DNA from: Cerioporus squamosus | Taxonomy: Eukaryota; Basidiomycota; Agaricomycetes; Polyporales; Polyporaceae | NCBI GenBank assembly: GCA_022592435.1 | Contig: JABYQS010000037.1 | Location: 62,001 to 126,000 of the forward strand | Length of the DNA: 64,000 bases | Direction: 5' to 3' | In this document: positions 1 to 10,049 of the stretch, one piece after another | Layout of the letters: each line of letters begins with the position of its first letter | Numbering within the stretch: the stretch's first letter is position 1 | Notes under the pieces: generated by a model | What the model was told of the DNA's origin: nothing | Databases searched by the model: none | Seen by the model: only the letters and a program-made list of their open reading frames with translations | Program-made: the position numbers and the translations under genes

Positions 1-2493
1 CGGTCGAGCAGGGTCAAGCATGCATCGAGTACCTCCGCAGTCAGCAAGTCGGCCGTGCGTCCTTCATCGTTCTCGACAAGCTCCGGGACCAGAACCTGGA
101 CAGAATTCAGACGCCGGAGAATGTGCCGCGCCTGTTCGATCTCATCAAGCCCAAGGAGCCGCGCTTCGCACCTGCGTTCTATAAGGCGCTCTCGAATACC
201 CTTGTTGCGGACAACCTGGACCAGGCGAACCGTATTGCATTCGGTGGACACAAACGGTGGCGTGTCGTGACGCTCGCCGGGCAGCTCATTGATGCATCCG
301 GTACGATGTCCGGTGGTGGTAACTCCGTCCAGCGTGGCGGCATGAGCTCGAAGCTGGCCGCGGATGCCGTCCCTCCAGAGGTCATCCGCCAGTATCAGCA
401 AGAGAGCGAACACGACGCGCAAGTACTGGAAGAGGCGCAACGCCACCTGAGAGAGCTTGAGAGCAGGGTGGACGAGCTCAAGCGAGCTGGCCCGCAAATC
501 GACCTTGCCATCGAGAAGGTCAACCTTGACATCCGGAACTGCTCCAAGCGTATCGCGGACAGCGAGAAGATCGTCAAGGAGCTCAAGTACGAAACCATAC
601 ACCATTCTATGTCGCGGTCATTTGCTGACTTTCCACCAGGTCTCAGAGCAAGCCGGACGCGGGAGACGTTTCTCGTATCTCACAGCTCGACAAGGAGATC
701 GCCGCCGCCACTTCTCAGCTGGAGAAATACCAGGAAAAGACTAACGCCATCGACGAGGAGATCAAGGCACTCGAGAAGAAGATTCTCGAGATCGGTGGTG
801 CGCGGCTCCTCTCTCAGAAGTCTAAGGTCGACGGCCTCCGCTTGCACATCAACCTCGCGAACGATGAGATGACCAAGGCTGAGGTCGCGAAGGCCAAGGC
901 TGAAAAGGACCTCGAGAAGCATCAGACTCACATCCAAAGCAACCAGGCCGAACTCGAAGACGTCCAGAAAGAGCTTGCGCAGCTCGATGAGAGCCTCGAA
1001 GAGCTCACTGGGTACATGAACGAGGTCAGGAAGAAGGTCAAGGATGCGCAAGCTGCCGCGGAGAAGTCATCCGAAGATCTAGCGAAGCTTAAGGCAGAGC
1101 TCGATGAGAAGGAGGAGGAGATCCAAGAGTTCAAGAGAAAGCAGGCGAGTCCTAAGCGACCGCGTACTGCGCGCTATCGCTGATTGATGTCTTCAACGTA
1201 CAGATGAAGATCGAGCAGCAGCTAAATGAGACCCAGACCAAGTTCAACCAGAACAGGGCTACTTGGGAGCACTGGATGAGCGAGCATGACAAGCTTCAGC
1301 TCGAGGACGTCGAGTGAGTGCTTCTGATATGTTTGTTCGCATCATCCTCAGCTGACGCCGTCTAGTGATGACGACGAAGAGGAGGAAGCCGAGGGTGAGA
1401 AACCCGAAGGCGAAGGCGAGGATGAAGAAGGCGGCGAGGGAGGCGAAGGGCCTGTCAAGAAGGAGCCCGGGGCGCAGAAGGCTTCTGCGAGCAAGCTACC
1501 GAACTACTCCGATGCTCAGCTCGCCGGGTTTAGAAAGCGCGAGCTCCTCGCCGATGAACAGTTGCTGGATGGTGCGTTGCTTTGTCACCCTCATTGCGCT
1601 TCTTGCGTGTACTCATCGTCTCACAGAGAAGGTGAAGAACGCGAAGCCTGACCTTTCGGTGCTCAAGGACTATCGGAAGCGCGAGGAAGAGTTCCTCCGG
1701 CGCGCTGCAGACCTCGATGAGATCACGAAGGAGCGTGATGCCAAGAAGGCTGAGTACGAAGCTCTGACCAAGCAGAGGCTGGCCGAATTCATGACCGGTT
1801 TCAACGCGATCTCCCTTAAGCTCAAGGAGATGTATCAGGTATGTCGGCCTTCGCTAGTAGCGGTGATACTTTGCTGAGCTATTGCGACTAGATGATCACC
1901 CTTGGAGGCAACGCTGAGCTCGAGCTCGTCGATAACATGGATCCTTTCTCCGAAGGAATCATCTTCAGTGTCATGCCCCCGAAGAAGAGCTGGAAGAACA
2001 TCTCCAACCTCTCTGGCGGCGAGAAGGTCAGGCGAATACTTCGAGTGCGACTTCGATGTCGTGACTGACTCCATCATAGACTCTGAGCTCGCTCGCACTT
2101 GTGTTTGCTTTGCACGTCTACAAGCCAACCCCGCTCTACTTCATGGACGAGATCGATGCCGCTCTGGACTTCCGCAATGTGTCGATTGTAGCGAATTACA
2201 TCAAGGACCGCACGAAGAACGCGCAATTCATCATCATCTCTCTACGGTAGGTCTCAACCTGAGCGCGAAGAGTCGTGTAGCTGACAGACCTTGTTCAACA
2301 GTAACGACATGTTCGAACTTAGCCACCGTCTGATCGGTATCTACAAGACCGCGAACGCCACTAGAAGTGAGATCAACTCTCTAACCGTCCTGGATACCTT
2401 ACTCACCTACATCTCTTGCATCTTGCAGGTATCTCCATCGACAACCACGCATTGAACTCTATCCCGGTCAACACGGTGCCTGTTGCAAGCTGA
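1..2493 (+). CDS. SMC4: Condensin SMC4 subunit, 5'-truncated by window edge
   Basis: SMC4 is an ATPase of the condensin complex, which compacts mitotic chromosomes with SMC2 and non-SMC subunits. The reading frame is already open at base 3, and the visible part starts in the hinge, so the N-terminal Walker A half lies upstream. The hinge is visible (FDLIKPKEPRFAPAFYKAL, DASGTMSGGGNSVQRGG). A long Lys/Glu-rich coiled coil follows, then an acidic DDDEEEEAEGE stretch. The C-terminal ATPase head carries the ABC signature NLSGGEK near 2010-2028 and the Walker B/D-loop YFMDEIDAALDFRNV near 2140-2180. Several short introns interrupt it, for example 587-639, about 1145-1203, a gap before 1365 and another after 2029. 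Stop TGA is at 2491-2493. It converges on the kinase on the other strand with only about 150 bp between them. Family assignment is firm; the SMC4 rather than SMC2 choice rests on the hinge sequence. Confidence 0.93.
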
Positions 2494-2642
2494 GCACTAC
2501 CGGTGGTATCTTGGATTGTAACAGTACTGTGGTTTACTTAGTCATACATGGCGCATCTTGTTGTATCTGGTATCCTATCATACATCTCGCATTTTCCTCT
2601 CGTCTCCCTCCACAGCGCTTGCTAACATACAGCTTGCAAATT

Positions 2643-4149
2643 CTAACCTACACCGACGTAATATGACAATAGGTTCGCGAGCGTTCTACCGTTCCACTCC
2701 TCTCCGGCTTGCCTGTCCGCGTGTGGATGATCGGCAGGCAAGAGCAGCGGCACTCCGCTCTGGAAGAAGTGGTGCTTCAGAGCCTCGTCTGCTGGCAAGC
2801 GTCCTTCTGGCGGGTACACAAGCAGCTTGTACATTAGGTCAAGACAGGCTTGGCGATCTGGCTCTGCTTCAGCTGGAGGAAGGTTTGGGAGCAGCTTCTG
2901 CAGGTCTACTGCGGGTACCTGCACAAACGTGACTTTCTGCGCGTCCGGGAGGTCCTTGAAGCCCTGGAGTACGATCGTCCGTGAGGGGGACATGTGCAGT
3001 CCGAACGAACGTAAGTATACGTACCGGCCACGAGTCGTCTGTGGGCGTCCCGTGTACCTTGAAGATGCTCCACGCCAGCCCGATCTGTCCTCGCGTACCA
3101 TCGTAGAGTGACTCCCGCGCCCACTCGACGTCCGGGTCGTCGGGTGATAGGCTTTTTGGGAGAATGAAGGGCGGCTTGGAGAGAGACTCGTCCGATTCCG
3201 AGTCAGATGCGCTGTCTTCCTCTTCCTCTTCCTGGTACCAGCCGTCTTCGTCGTCGGCCTTGCACAGGCGCAGAGGGGCGAAGAATTCTGCAAAGACCGC
3301 CCCCGCGCTCCAGAGGTCTGTCGCGTACGCGTTGTAGTCGGTCGCGCCGAACAGGAGCTCGGGCGCACGGTACGGTCCAGTCGCGACGTCGAAACACATG
3401 CGGCCGCGAGGTTCCGGCCAGAGGTCGCGCTCGTCGCACTTCTCGGTCCACGCGATCCCGAAGTCGATGAGCTTCAGATGGCCATTTTCCGTCAGGAGGA
3501 GGTTGCGCGGCTTGATGTCGCGGTGCGCGATGCCGTGCTTGTGGATGTACGCGAGCGCAGAGAGCGTTTGGTAGATGATGGATTTTGCGACGACCAGGAA
3601 GGACGATGCATCCGCTGCGATGGCGGGAGTCGCGCCTGGGGGCACGTGTGGGGACATGCGGGGGCTCGAGAGAACGCCGTAGACATCGAACGGGACGAAT
3701 GGCATCCAGTAGTGCAGAGTGCTTGTTGGAGACTCGTATGAATGTCCAAGCACCTTGATGATCTGCATGGAAATTGAGCGGAGATGTCTCAAGACGCGAG
3801 CACACATAGACTCACATTCGTATGGTCGGCACTGAGAAGTATGCGCAGCTCTTTGCCAATATCATGCGGCTGTTTGGAGAACCTGCGGTCGAGGGACCCG
3901 CTCTTGATCGCGACCAAGTTCGGCGAGTGCTCAGGGCCGCGAAACCGTGCGCGGATTATGTACGAGAACGCGTTCTCTGCGACGGTCTCAAGAGACTCCT
4001 GTCAGAAGAGCGTACATCAATCCCGCGAACCATCCCATCCGTACGCAGAGACGTACTGTATCAAAGATGTCTTGCAGAGTACTTGGCCAGCGCGACTCTT
4101 CCGAGTCCGAGTCAAACTCCCCGAAGTCTATCGCGTCTGATTCTCCCAT
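2643..4149 (-). CDS. Divergent CDK-like serine/threonine kinase (Csk1/Cak1-like candidate)
   Basis: The catalytic motifs of a CMGC kinase are visible: VAIKSG (subdomain II lysine), HRDIKPRNLLL catalytic loop, DFG in LIDFGIAW, the APE region TGPYRAPELLFGA and DLWSAGAVFAEFF. ATG is at 4147-4149 (MGESDAIDFGEFDSDSEE); the frame is open further upstream but only from a non-ATG codon. Four exons join cleanly: FDT|ESLETVAENAF, ADHTN|IIKVLGHSY and DDSWP|GFKDLPDAQK. There is no GxGxxG loop before the VAIK lysine, and the activation segment is unlike standard CDKs. An acidic Ser-rich insert (EEEEEDSASDSESDESL) sits in the C-lobe. Loss of the Gly-rich loop is known for yeast Cak1, so a CDK-activating role is a reasonable guess, not a demonstration. 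Stop is at 2643-2645. Confidence 0.8.
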
Positions 4150-4455
4150 TATCTTGCACTGGAGGTAACCAGCCTCAGACAGGTGTGGGTTATGGCGGTC
4201 GGGAACATCTCGCGCACCGTACAATGCCAAGCTAAATACTCTGAGGCGGTCGCGCGAAAGGATCGCGCTTCGCGAACCACGGCTTCAAGTGGGCGCGGGG
4301 CCGCCTCGGCCTTTCCCGGCTCGCCTCAAGTTCAAACCCTCATCATACGGAGTCTCGTCCACACTCCTCATCCATCCACCACCTTCCACCACGCGAAACC
4401 AGGATACACGCCCCTACGAGCCAATATCAAGGCACCAGAAGACACTTCGCCGGTC

Positions 4456-4882
4456 ATGACGGTTCCAAGAACATCAACACCCGTTTCGCCCACAAGATTG
4501 AAGAGGCACAGCGCGCGACTCGTGCATGACGTCCAAGAGAAGACGACGTGGTTCATCAACAACATCGCTAAGACACATCCTGTGAGCCTGTAACGTGAGA
4601 CGTGCTGCTGCGCGTAGTTTATGGGGAACGCGTGGGGTGTCTGCAGAAACCGTCCATCTATCTCCGTTCGCGGCGAGCGACCATCCGTCGTCGCAAATCA
4701 ACATGGTCAGCGGAAGGACTCAAAGAAGGAGAGGTATGTGCTCTTCAGAACCTACTACATATGTGCGCTTACAGAGGTTGTGGAGCAGACTATATCGACG
4801 AGGTCACACTCCAAGAAGACATGTTCCTATGAAGCTTCTCCTCCAAGAGCGCTGAGATCGTCAAGAAGGTCAAGGTACGTGT
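4456..4882 (+). other. Uncertain coding segments, possibly a decayed or mis-sequenced gene
   Basis: An ATG at 4456 opens MTVPRTSTPVSPTRLKRHS and runs to a plausible donor after AKTHP near 4580. Further exon-like pieces follow: a stretch after 4618, and one ending SKSAEIVKKVK at a gtacgt donor near 4875. In the frame of that last piece, an in-frame TGA follows EVTLQEDMFL at about 4830. No single splice model reads through, and I recognise no domain. The codon choice in the SKSAEIVKKVK piece looks coding. It may be the 5' part of the gene that continues to 6499, or a relic. Confidence 0.25.
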
Positions 4883-5091
4883 GGACCCCTCATATCCGCA
4901 TGATGTAAGGGAGGCTTGTGCACCCCGTCGTCGATGCCATACGAGCTGTTTCCTACCACCACAATTGGCACGAGTTGAGGGAAGGTCACGTAATTCCTGC
5001 ACTCGGTCATGTAAACTGCTGTACTGCTGTCATCATTGCTGCTTGTGCATTTGCAAGCGTTGAAGACTGCGTGGAGTTCCGCTACTCCCGT

Positions 5092-6499
5092 CATGGCGAT
5101 TCATGCAATGACTATATGCGCATCAGTACGACACTGTTGGCGTCCTTGAGCAGGATCGACGAAACGGTTCGTATTTTGACGATACTCCTTTCTACAGTCA
5201 TTGCAAGAGGATTCCGACTCGGACTCGGATCTTGAAGACTTTGGACAGGTAATTCTCGGTGTCTTCTTTCAGCCGCAACGAGCTGACATTGACCATCAGC
5301 TCTGCTCGGTTGCCAACGAAGACTCGACGCGCAGTGGGTTCACTCAGTACCACTCCGCCGTCTCCCACGTGTCCAATCTGGACGATATGGCGGCTATAGC
5401 AGAACTATCCATCATAGACGAAGATTCCGGCATAGCGTTCACAAGCTCGCCTCAAGTGAGTTGCTTGTGTACAGCACGTCCCATCTAACTAATCACAGGA
5501 CGCAAGCGCTGCAAGGAACGTTCTGTGAACGATCCTGCACTCTTTCAAATCTCGTGTTCGCGCTCATTCGAGGACGGTGCAAGTCGCTTCACAATACAAC
5601 CACCCCGCACACCCTACCTCCTTGCGGCACCGACACCATCAATTGTTCTAACTATGCCTACGCCCCAGATCTCTCAGTCTCCTGTCTTCCAGCCTCGCTC
5701 TCCGATCACGCTCGCAAAATATGTTCAAGCCACCGCCTCCTCCCAGTCTCCGTGTCTTACTCCCGCTGTCAGCACTAGCTCGCTCTCTCCCGTCCCTTCG
5801 ATACCCTCCTGCAATCGGTGCTGCCTGGCTCAACTTGAGGACGGTGTCATCTGTCGCGCGTGCGAACGGCAGTGGCTCGCGTGCAAGATGTGGTATCAAG
5901 CACACGACGGTGGCCGACGACTGCAGCTCACTGAGCCATTCATCCGACCTGCAGAGAGCAACGCCAGCGTACGGGCGGTCATGGGGGTTCTAGGCGTCCC
6001 GGGCAGCACGGCGACGGTTGGCTTGGGCTTCGAGCCCTCCGTTACTCTGAGGAAGAAGCTCCCGTTCAAGGTCGTCGAACGCGCCATACAGCCACCCTGC
6101 TCCCGCTGCAACTACGATTCCTGCGCTCGCCCTGGCAACTGTCGAGATCGGGCGACACCGTGGCGACGCCTCCGCAAACACTCGCTGGACGCCGTGAAGA
6201 AGACACGGGACACCCTCCGCGCTCTGTTCGGCTTGCATCTGCATTCGTCACTGTCATTCAAGTCCGTTTCTGCTGTTCCTCCTCCCCGGTCCTGGTCCTG
6301 TCTGCCGCGCGGCGACCTCGCGTTTACATCACCGGCGACACCTGACTCCTCGGCGGCATCGTGGACAGCTCGTATCGCTCCGTATCGGCTGGCGCACTGC
6401 TCATCTGAGCCTTCCCCATCGTACGGATCGTCGCTCTTCCACCGCCAGCTGGCGTGCGTTACCTCTGGATCGCGGTTCGTCGAGCATCTTGTTGTTTAG
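5092..6499 (+). CDS. Orphan Cys-rich protein, unknown function; 5' end unresolved
   Basis: A large last exon ends at TAG 6497-6499. It encodes two Cys clusters, SCNRCCLAQLEDGVICRACE and PPCSRCNYDSCARPGNC, which look able to bind metal, followed by a basic stretch (RDRATPWRRLRKHSLDAVKK). Upstream exons read EDSDSDSDLEDFGQ, then LCSVANEDSTRSGFTQYHS up to AFTSSPQ at a gtgagt donor near 5455. Splicing to the AG at about 5507 gives an in-frame join SSPQ|RCKERSVNDPALF into the large exon. The nearer AG would stop after nine codons. The given start is only the first usable ATG in a candidate exon. If the upstream exons are wrong, the ATG at 5654 gives a 281-residue single-exon protein. No homologous family recognised. 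Confidence 0.45.
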
Positions 6500-7152
6500 C
6501 TCTCTCGGCCTTGGCGGCGTGCGCTGCGAACTGCCATCGCGGCTCGCTGTGCAGGCTCGGCGGACCGACAGAACGGAGACCCGCCGCTGTGGACGACATC
6601 ATTTCGCTAACCAGACGCTTTCTTTCTCGTTATTGTACTTCTTGGATGTGCTATATATCGCATATGTATCAATGAAGCTGTTTCGTTCAACGTTCGGCGG
6701 CGGTGAGTAAGCCCGAGAAGCTGCTGGACGAGCGTGGTGGTGCAGACGGGCCGCCAGAGGTGACAGCATGGGCGCCTCCAGAGCCCCGGCGACTTGCCGG
6801 CAAACGCTAAGCGTGGCCACCGAGGCCAAGCGAGGCCTACAGACGTCGTCGCGCTCGTCGTCTCTGTCCTCTAACCACCACGATGGCCCGCGTCCCCCCG
6901 GAAAGACCACGGAGAGCCGCTGCGACGCGCTGTGCGGAACGCGGAGGCGGAGAGGGAGGATGAACGCTGTCGGAGCGGATCGGCTGGACGCGCGGGGCGC
7001 TCGAGTTACCAAAAGTACGAGTACCACTTCTCCGTTCCCTGCGAGTGCCAGACGCAGGCAGCCATCCACTCCGCTGGTTTCGCGACCCTCCAGACTGGCC
7101 ACCGTCCCCGCCAGCTCATGTCTCCCTCTATCCCCCATCTCCCTCCCCCACC
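6500..7152. other. Intergenic / 5' leader of the NRAMP gene
   Basis: GC-rich stretch with long overlapping frames on both strands but no start, splice pattern or domain I can support. It probably holds the promoter and 5' UTR of the transporter that starts at 7153. Confidence 0.5.
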
Positions 7153-9391
7153 ATGCTCGACGCGCAAGAGAGCAAGGCCCCTGTCGTTGTCCCGCCGCCA
7201 TCCGTCCCGGCGATGACGACAGAGACAAAGGCGAAGACGGAGGCCAGCACGCTCGGGTGGCTCCGTCGCGCACAGAGGATGGCCTGGGTCGTCGTGCAGC
7301 ACGCAACGAAACATACGGGCGTGGGCATCGTCTGCGCCGTCGCGTACTTTGATCCGTAAGTAGTGCTGCAGTTCCAAGCTCGAATAGAAGCTGAATCGAC
7401 GCATGTCAGCGGGAACTGGGGTGTCGATCTCCAGGCGGGCTCGGAGTTCGGGTACAAGCTGCTCTTTGTCGTCCTCCTCGCTGGCATATTCGCGATATTC
7501 ATGCAGGTGCGCGTTCTGCTCTCGTGCTTGGTGTATGCGCGTCGCTGAAAGTTCGGACCAGACACAAGCCTCCCGCCTCGGTTGCGTCACTGGTCTCAGT
7601 ACGTGCAGCCGTCGTCCCCACGATCGTCCAGCACACTGATGTATGCGCAGATCTTGCTTCCCACTGCCGTCTCCTGCTGCACGACCGCCCGAAACACAAG
7701 CTGCTATGGCGGTGGCTCGCCCTGTACCCCCTATATGTGCTCGCCGAGATCGCCATCATCAGCACCGACCTCGCTGAGCTCCTCGGCTCGGCCATCGCGC
7801 TGTGCATGCTGTTCCCGACACTCCCGCTGTGGGCGGGTGTCCTCTTACCGCGTCCGACGTGCTCCTCCTCCTGGCGCTCCGGGACCCGATGCGGGGCCAG
7901 CCGGTCAGGATGTTCGAGCTGTTCATAGCTGTTCTGGTAAGTCGCTTGTGCAATTCGCCGAGACTCGTAGCGAAGAGGCTCATGATTTGTCGTTTGCAGG
8001 TATTTATAGTGTTGATCTGCATGGGCATAATCATCTCGAAGGCGCGTGTGCACTGGGGCGACGCGTTCGACGGCTTCCTGCCGTCAAAGACGGTCTTCCG
8101 GTCAGACGCGCTGTATACATGTGCGTCGCTGCTCGGCTCGTTTGGGAGCAAGACACTCATGTTCTCCGCAGCGATTGGTATCATAGGTGCGACCGTAATG
8201 CCTCACAGCCTATTCCTGGGCTCGGCGCTGGCTACGCAAGATAGATTATCGTCGACACCACCCTCGCCGACGCCGAAGCCTCCAACTCTATCAACAGTGG
8301 ACTCCACGCTCTCGACGGACTCGGATGTGACCATCTCCTCGACCCCCTCTGCGAACAAGCGCGGACCCTATTCGCTCCTCGAATACGCTATTGCTTCCGT
8401 CAGGAGGCACTTCCGTGTGCTGCCGTCGACAGTCCTCCCTGACGAGCCGAAGTCGCATGCCGAGCATGAGAACAAGCCCCTGGCATTTGTGCGGGCGCAT
8501 CTGTACCATGGCATCGTCGACATGGTCGTGAGCCTGCTCGGGCTTGCCGTTGTGATCAATGCACTGTAAGTCCCGCTCCCAAACGGCCGAAACCTCATTG
8601 GCTGACGACAGCTTCTCAGGATCCTGATATTGTCCGCTGCGGTGTTCTTCAGCGGCGATACCGGGTCCGCAGGTCCGGCGAGCCTCTTCGACGCATATGA
8701 CCTCCTGCAGACCAGCGTGGGGAAGCGTACGTAGCGTCCCAATTTACGGTTCTCCCGCGCGCGGCTGACCCCGTCCACCCACACCCACAGCGGCAGCAAT
8801 CCTCTTCGCCTTGGCACTCCTCGCCTCCGGACAGAGCTCGTCCATCATCGCCACGCTCGCGGGCCAGATAGTCTCCGAGGGGTTCATTCGCTGGCGGCTC
8901 TCGGTGAGTCCCACACCCCCTGCGCCACCATGCTGCGCACGTTCTCACTCTTGTGTGTCCCGCAGCCCGTTATGCGGCGGCTCTTCACGCGCTGCTTGGG
9001 GCTCGTCCCCGCGCTCGTGGTGGCAGCGGCCCTGGGGCGCGCGGGCATCGACACGCTCCTCGTCGCGTCCCAGGTGATACTGTCGATCGTGCTCCCGTTC
9101 ATCGTGTTCCCGCTCCTCTGGCTGACTTCGTCCAAGTCCGTCATGAGCGTGAAGAAGCCGCTCGAGCGCTCAACCGCTCCCGCGCCTGCGTCCGCGCCCG
9201 CGTCTTCCGGAGACGGTGCGTCTCCAGCCTCGAACGACACGGCAGACGCTCTGGCACTGGAGGAGCAGACGGAGACGGTGGACTTCTCGATTGGCAGGAT
9301 CACGACGGGAGTCGGGTATGTGATCTGGCTCATCATCGTGATGGCGAACGTGTACGCCATCGTCGGACTCGGACTCGGGGAGGGCGTATGA
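7153..9391 (+). CDS. NRAMP-family divalent metal transporter, with a one-base frameshift
   Basis: NRAMP (SLC11/Smf) proteins import Mn2+, Fe2+ and related metals with protons. The start ATG at 7153 sits in a good context (cccaccATG). TM1 carries the metal-binding DPGN motif, split by an intron (AYFDP|GNWG). TM6 has GATVMPH. Other blocks typical of the family are VTGL[ND][45 protein letters not shown] and the C-terminal [21 protein letters not shown] Ser/Thr/Pro-rich loop (about 8240-8370) lies between TM7 and TM8. The frame is broken at 7845-7847: WAGVLL ends in one frame and [14 protein letters not shown] continues in the next, one base short, with no plausible intron between. Stop at 9389-9391. 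Which metal and which membrane cannot be read from the sequence. Confidence 0.9.
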
Positions 9392-9673
9392 ACGTCCTGT
9401 CGTCCCCATCCCCCCAGTTGAAAGCAGAGACTCTACTGCTTACGTGTAGCATATACTTGCCAACTAGCTTTTCTGTCGATCTTGCTATCGTGTTCGTATT
9501 CATCATGGACTTGGCGTTCCCAGACCAACAGGATGTAGTATATAGTTAGATCGTCTTCAATGTGTACTACTTACTCTTGGACCTCGTGTGCGCACTCGCC
9601 GTGTGGGCTACTAGCGTGTTGTATATAGTCGACCATGAGACACTTACCCGCGCGCTGCCTTGTTGTAAGCTTG

Positions 9674-9973
9674 TCATCGGTTGCCGAAGTACTTCTTGTA
9701 GGCAAGTCTCAAACTCACTCGTAGCTGGTGAGGAACGTCCTTAGGCCATGGCCAGTGGCGCTCGACGCAACTCCCGAACAAGAGGGGCGAGCTACGAATG
9801 CGACGCAAAATCCTACGAGATAGGCCCGTCTGTTTGAAACGCAATATCTCGGCGCATACCTTGCTCAGATGCGTAGTTCGGGCGGTGGCGGCGGCCTTCG
9901 GGCGGGTGAGCATCAACACGTTCCTGGTTGCGTATGCTGTCTGAGCAGGCAGACAATGCAGGATGTGACGCAT
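9674..9973 (-). CDS. Small basic ORF, unknown (possibly mitochondrial)
   Basis: An ATG at 9971-9973 opens a 99-codon frame (MRHILHCLPAQTAYATRNVL ... LAYKKYFGNR) with stop TGA at 9674-9676. It is rich in Arg/Lys and poor in acidic residues, and its N-terminus resembles a mitochondrial presequence. A short in-frame stretch could be a mini-intron (gtatgc...cag), which would leave the frame unchanged. It lies 76 bp downstream of the UTP14 stop on the same strand, so it could also be 3' UTR read by chance. No family recognised. Confidence 0.35.
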   Translation of the reverse strand: MRHILHCLPAQTAYATRNVLMLTRPKAAATARTTHLSKVCAEILRFKQTGLSRRILRRIRSSPLLFGSCVERHWPWPKDVPHQLRVSLRLAYKKYFGNR

Positions 9974-10049
9974 TGGTATATGTAGGTGTACTCCAGAAAG
10001 GCGACTGTAGTAGACAGCACGGAGTATATCACGACAGCGCCGCTGCAAC

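Noticed and set aside
4228..4230. Upstream start of the CDK-like kinase at 4230
   Set aside because: The codon is TTG, not ATG; the first ATG in frame is at 4149.
6599..7306. Minus-strand ORF of 235 codons before the NRAMP gene
   Set aside because: It overlaps the first NRAMP exon in antisense and reflects high GC content rather than coding bias.
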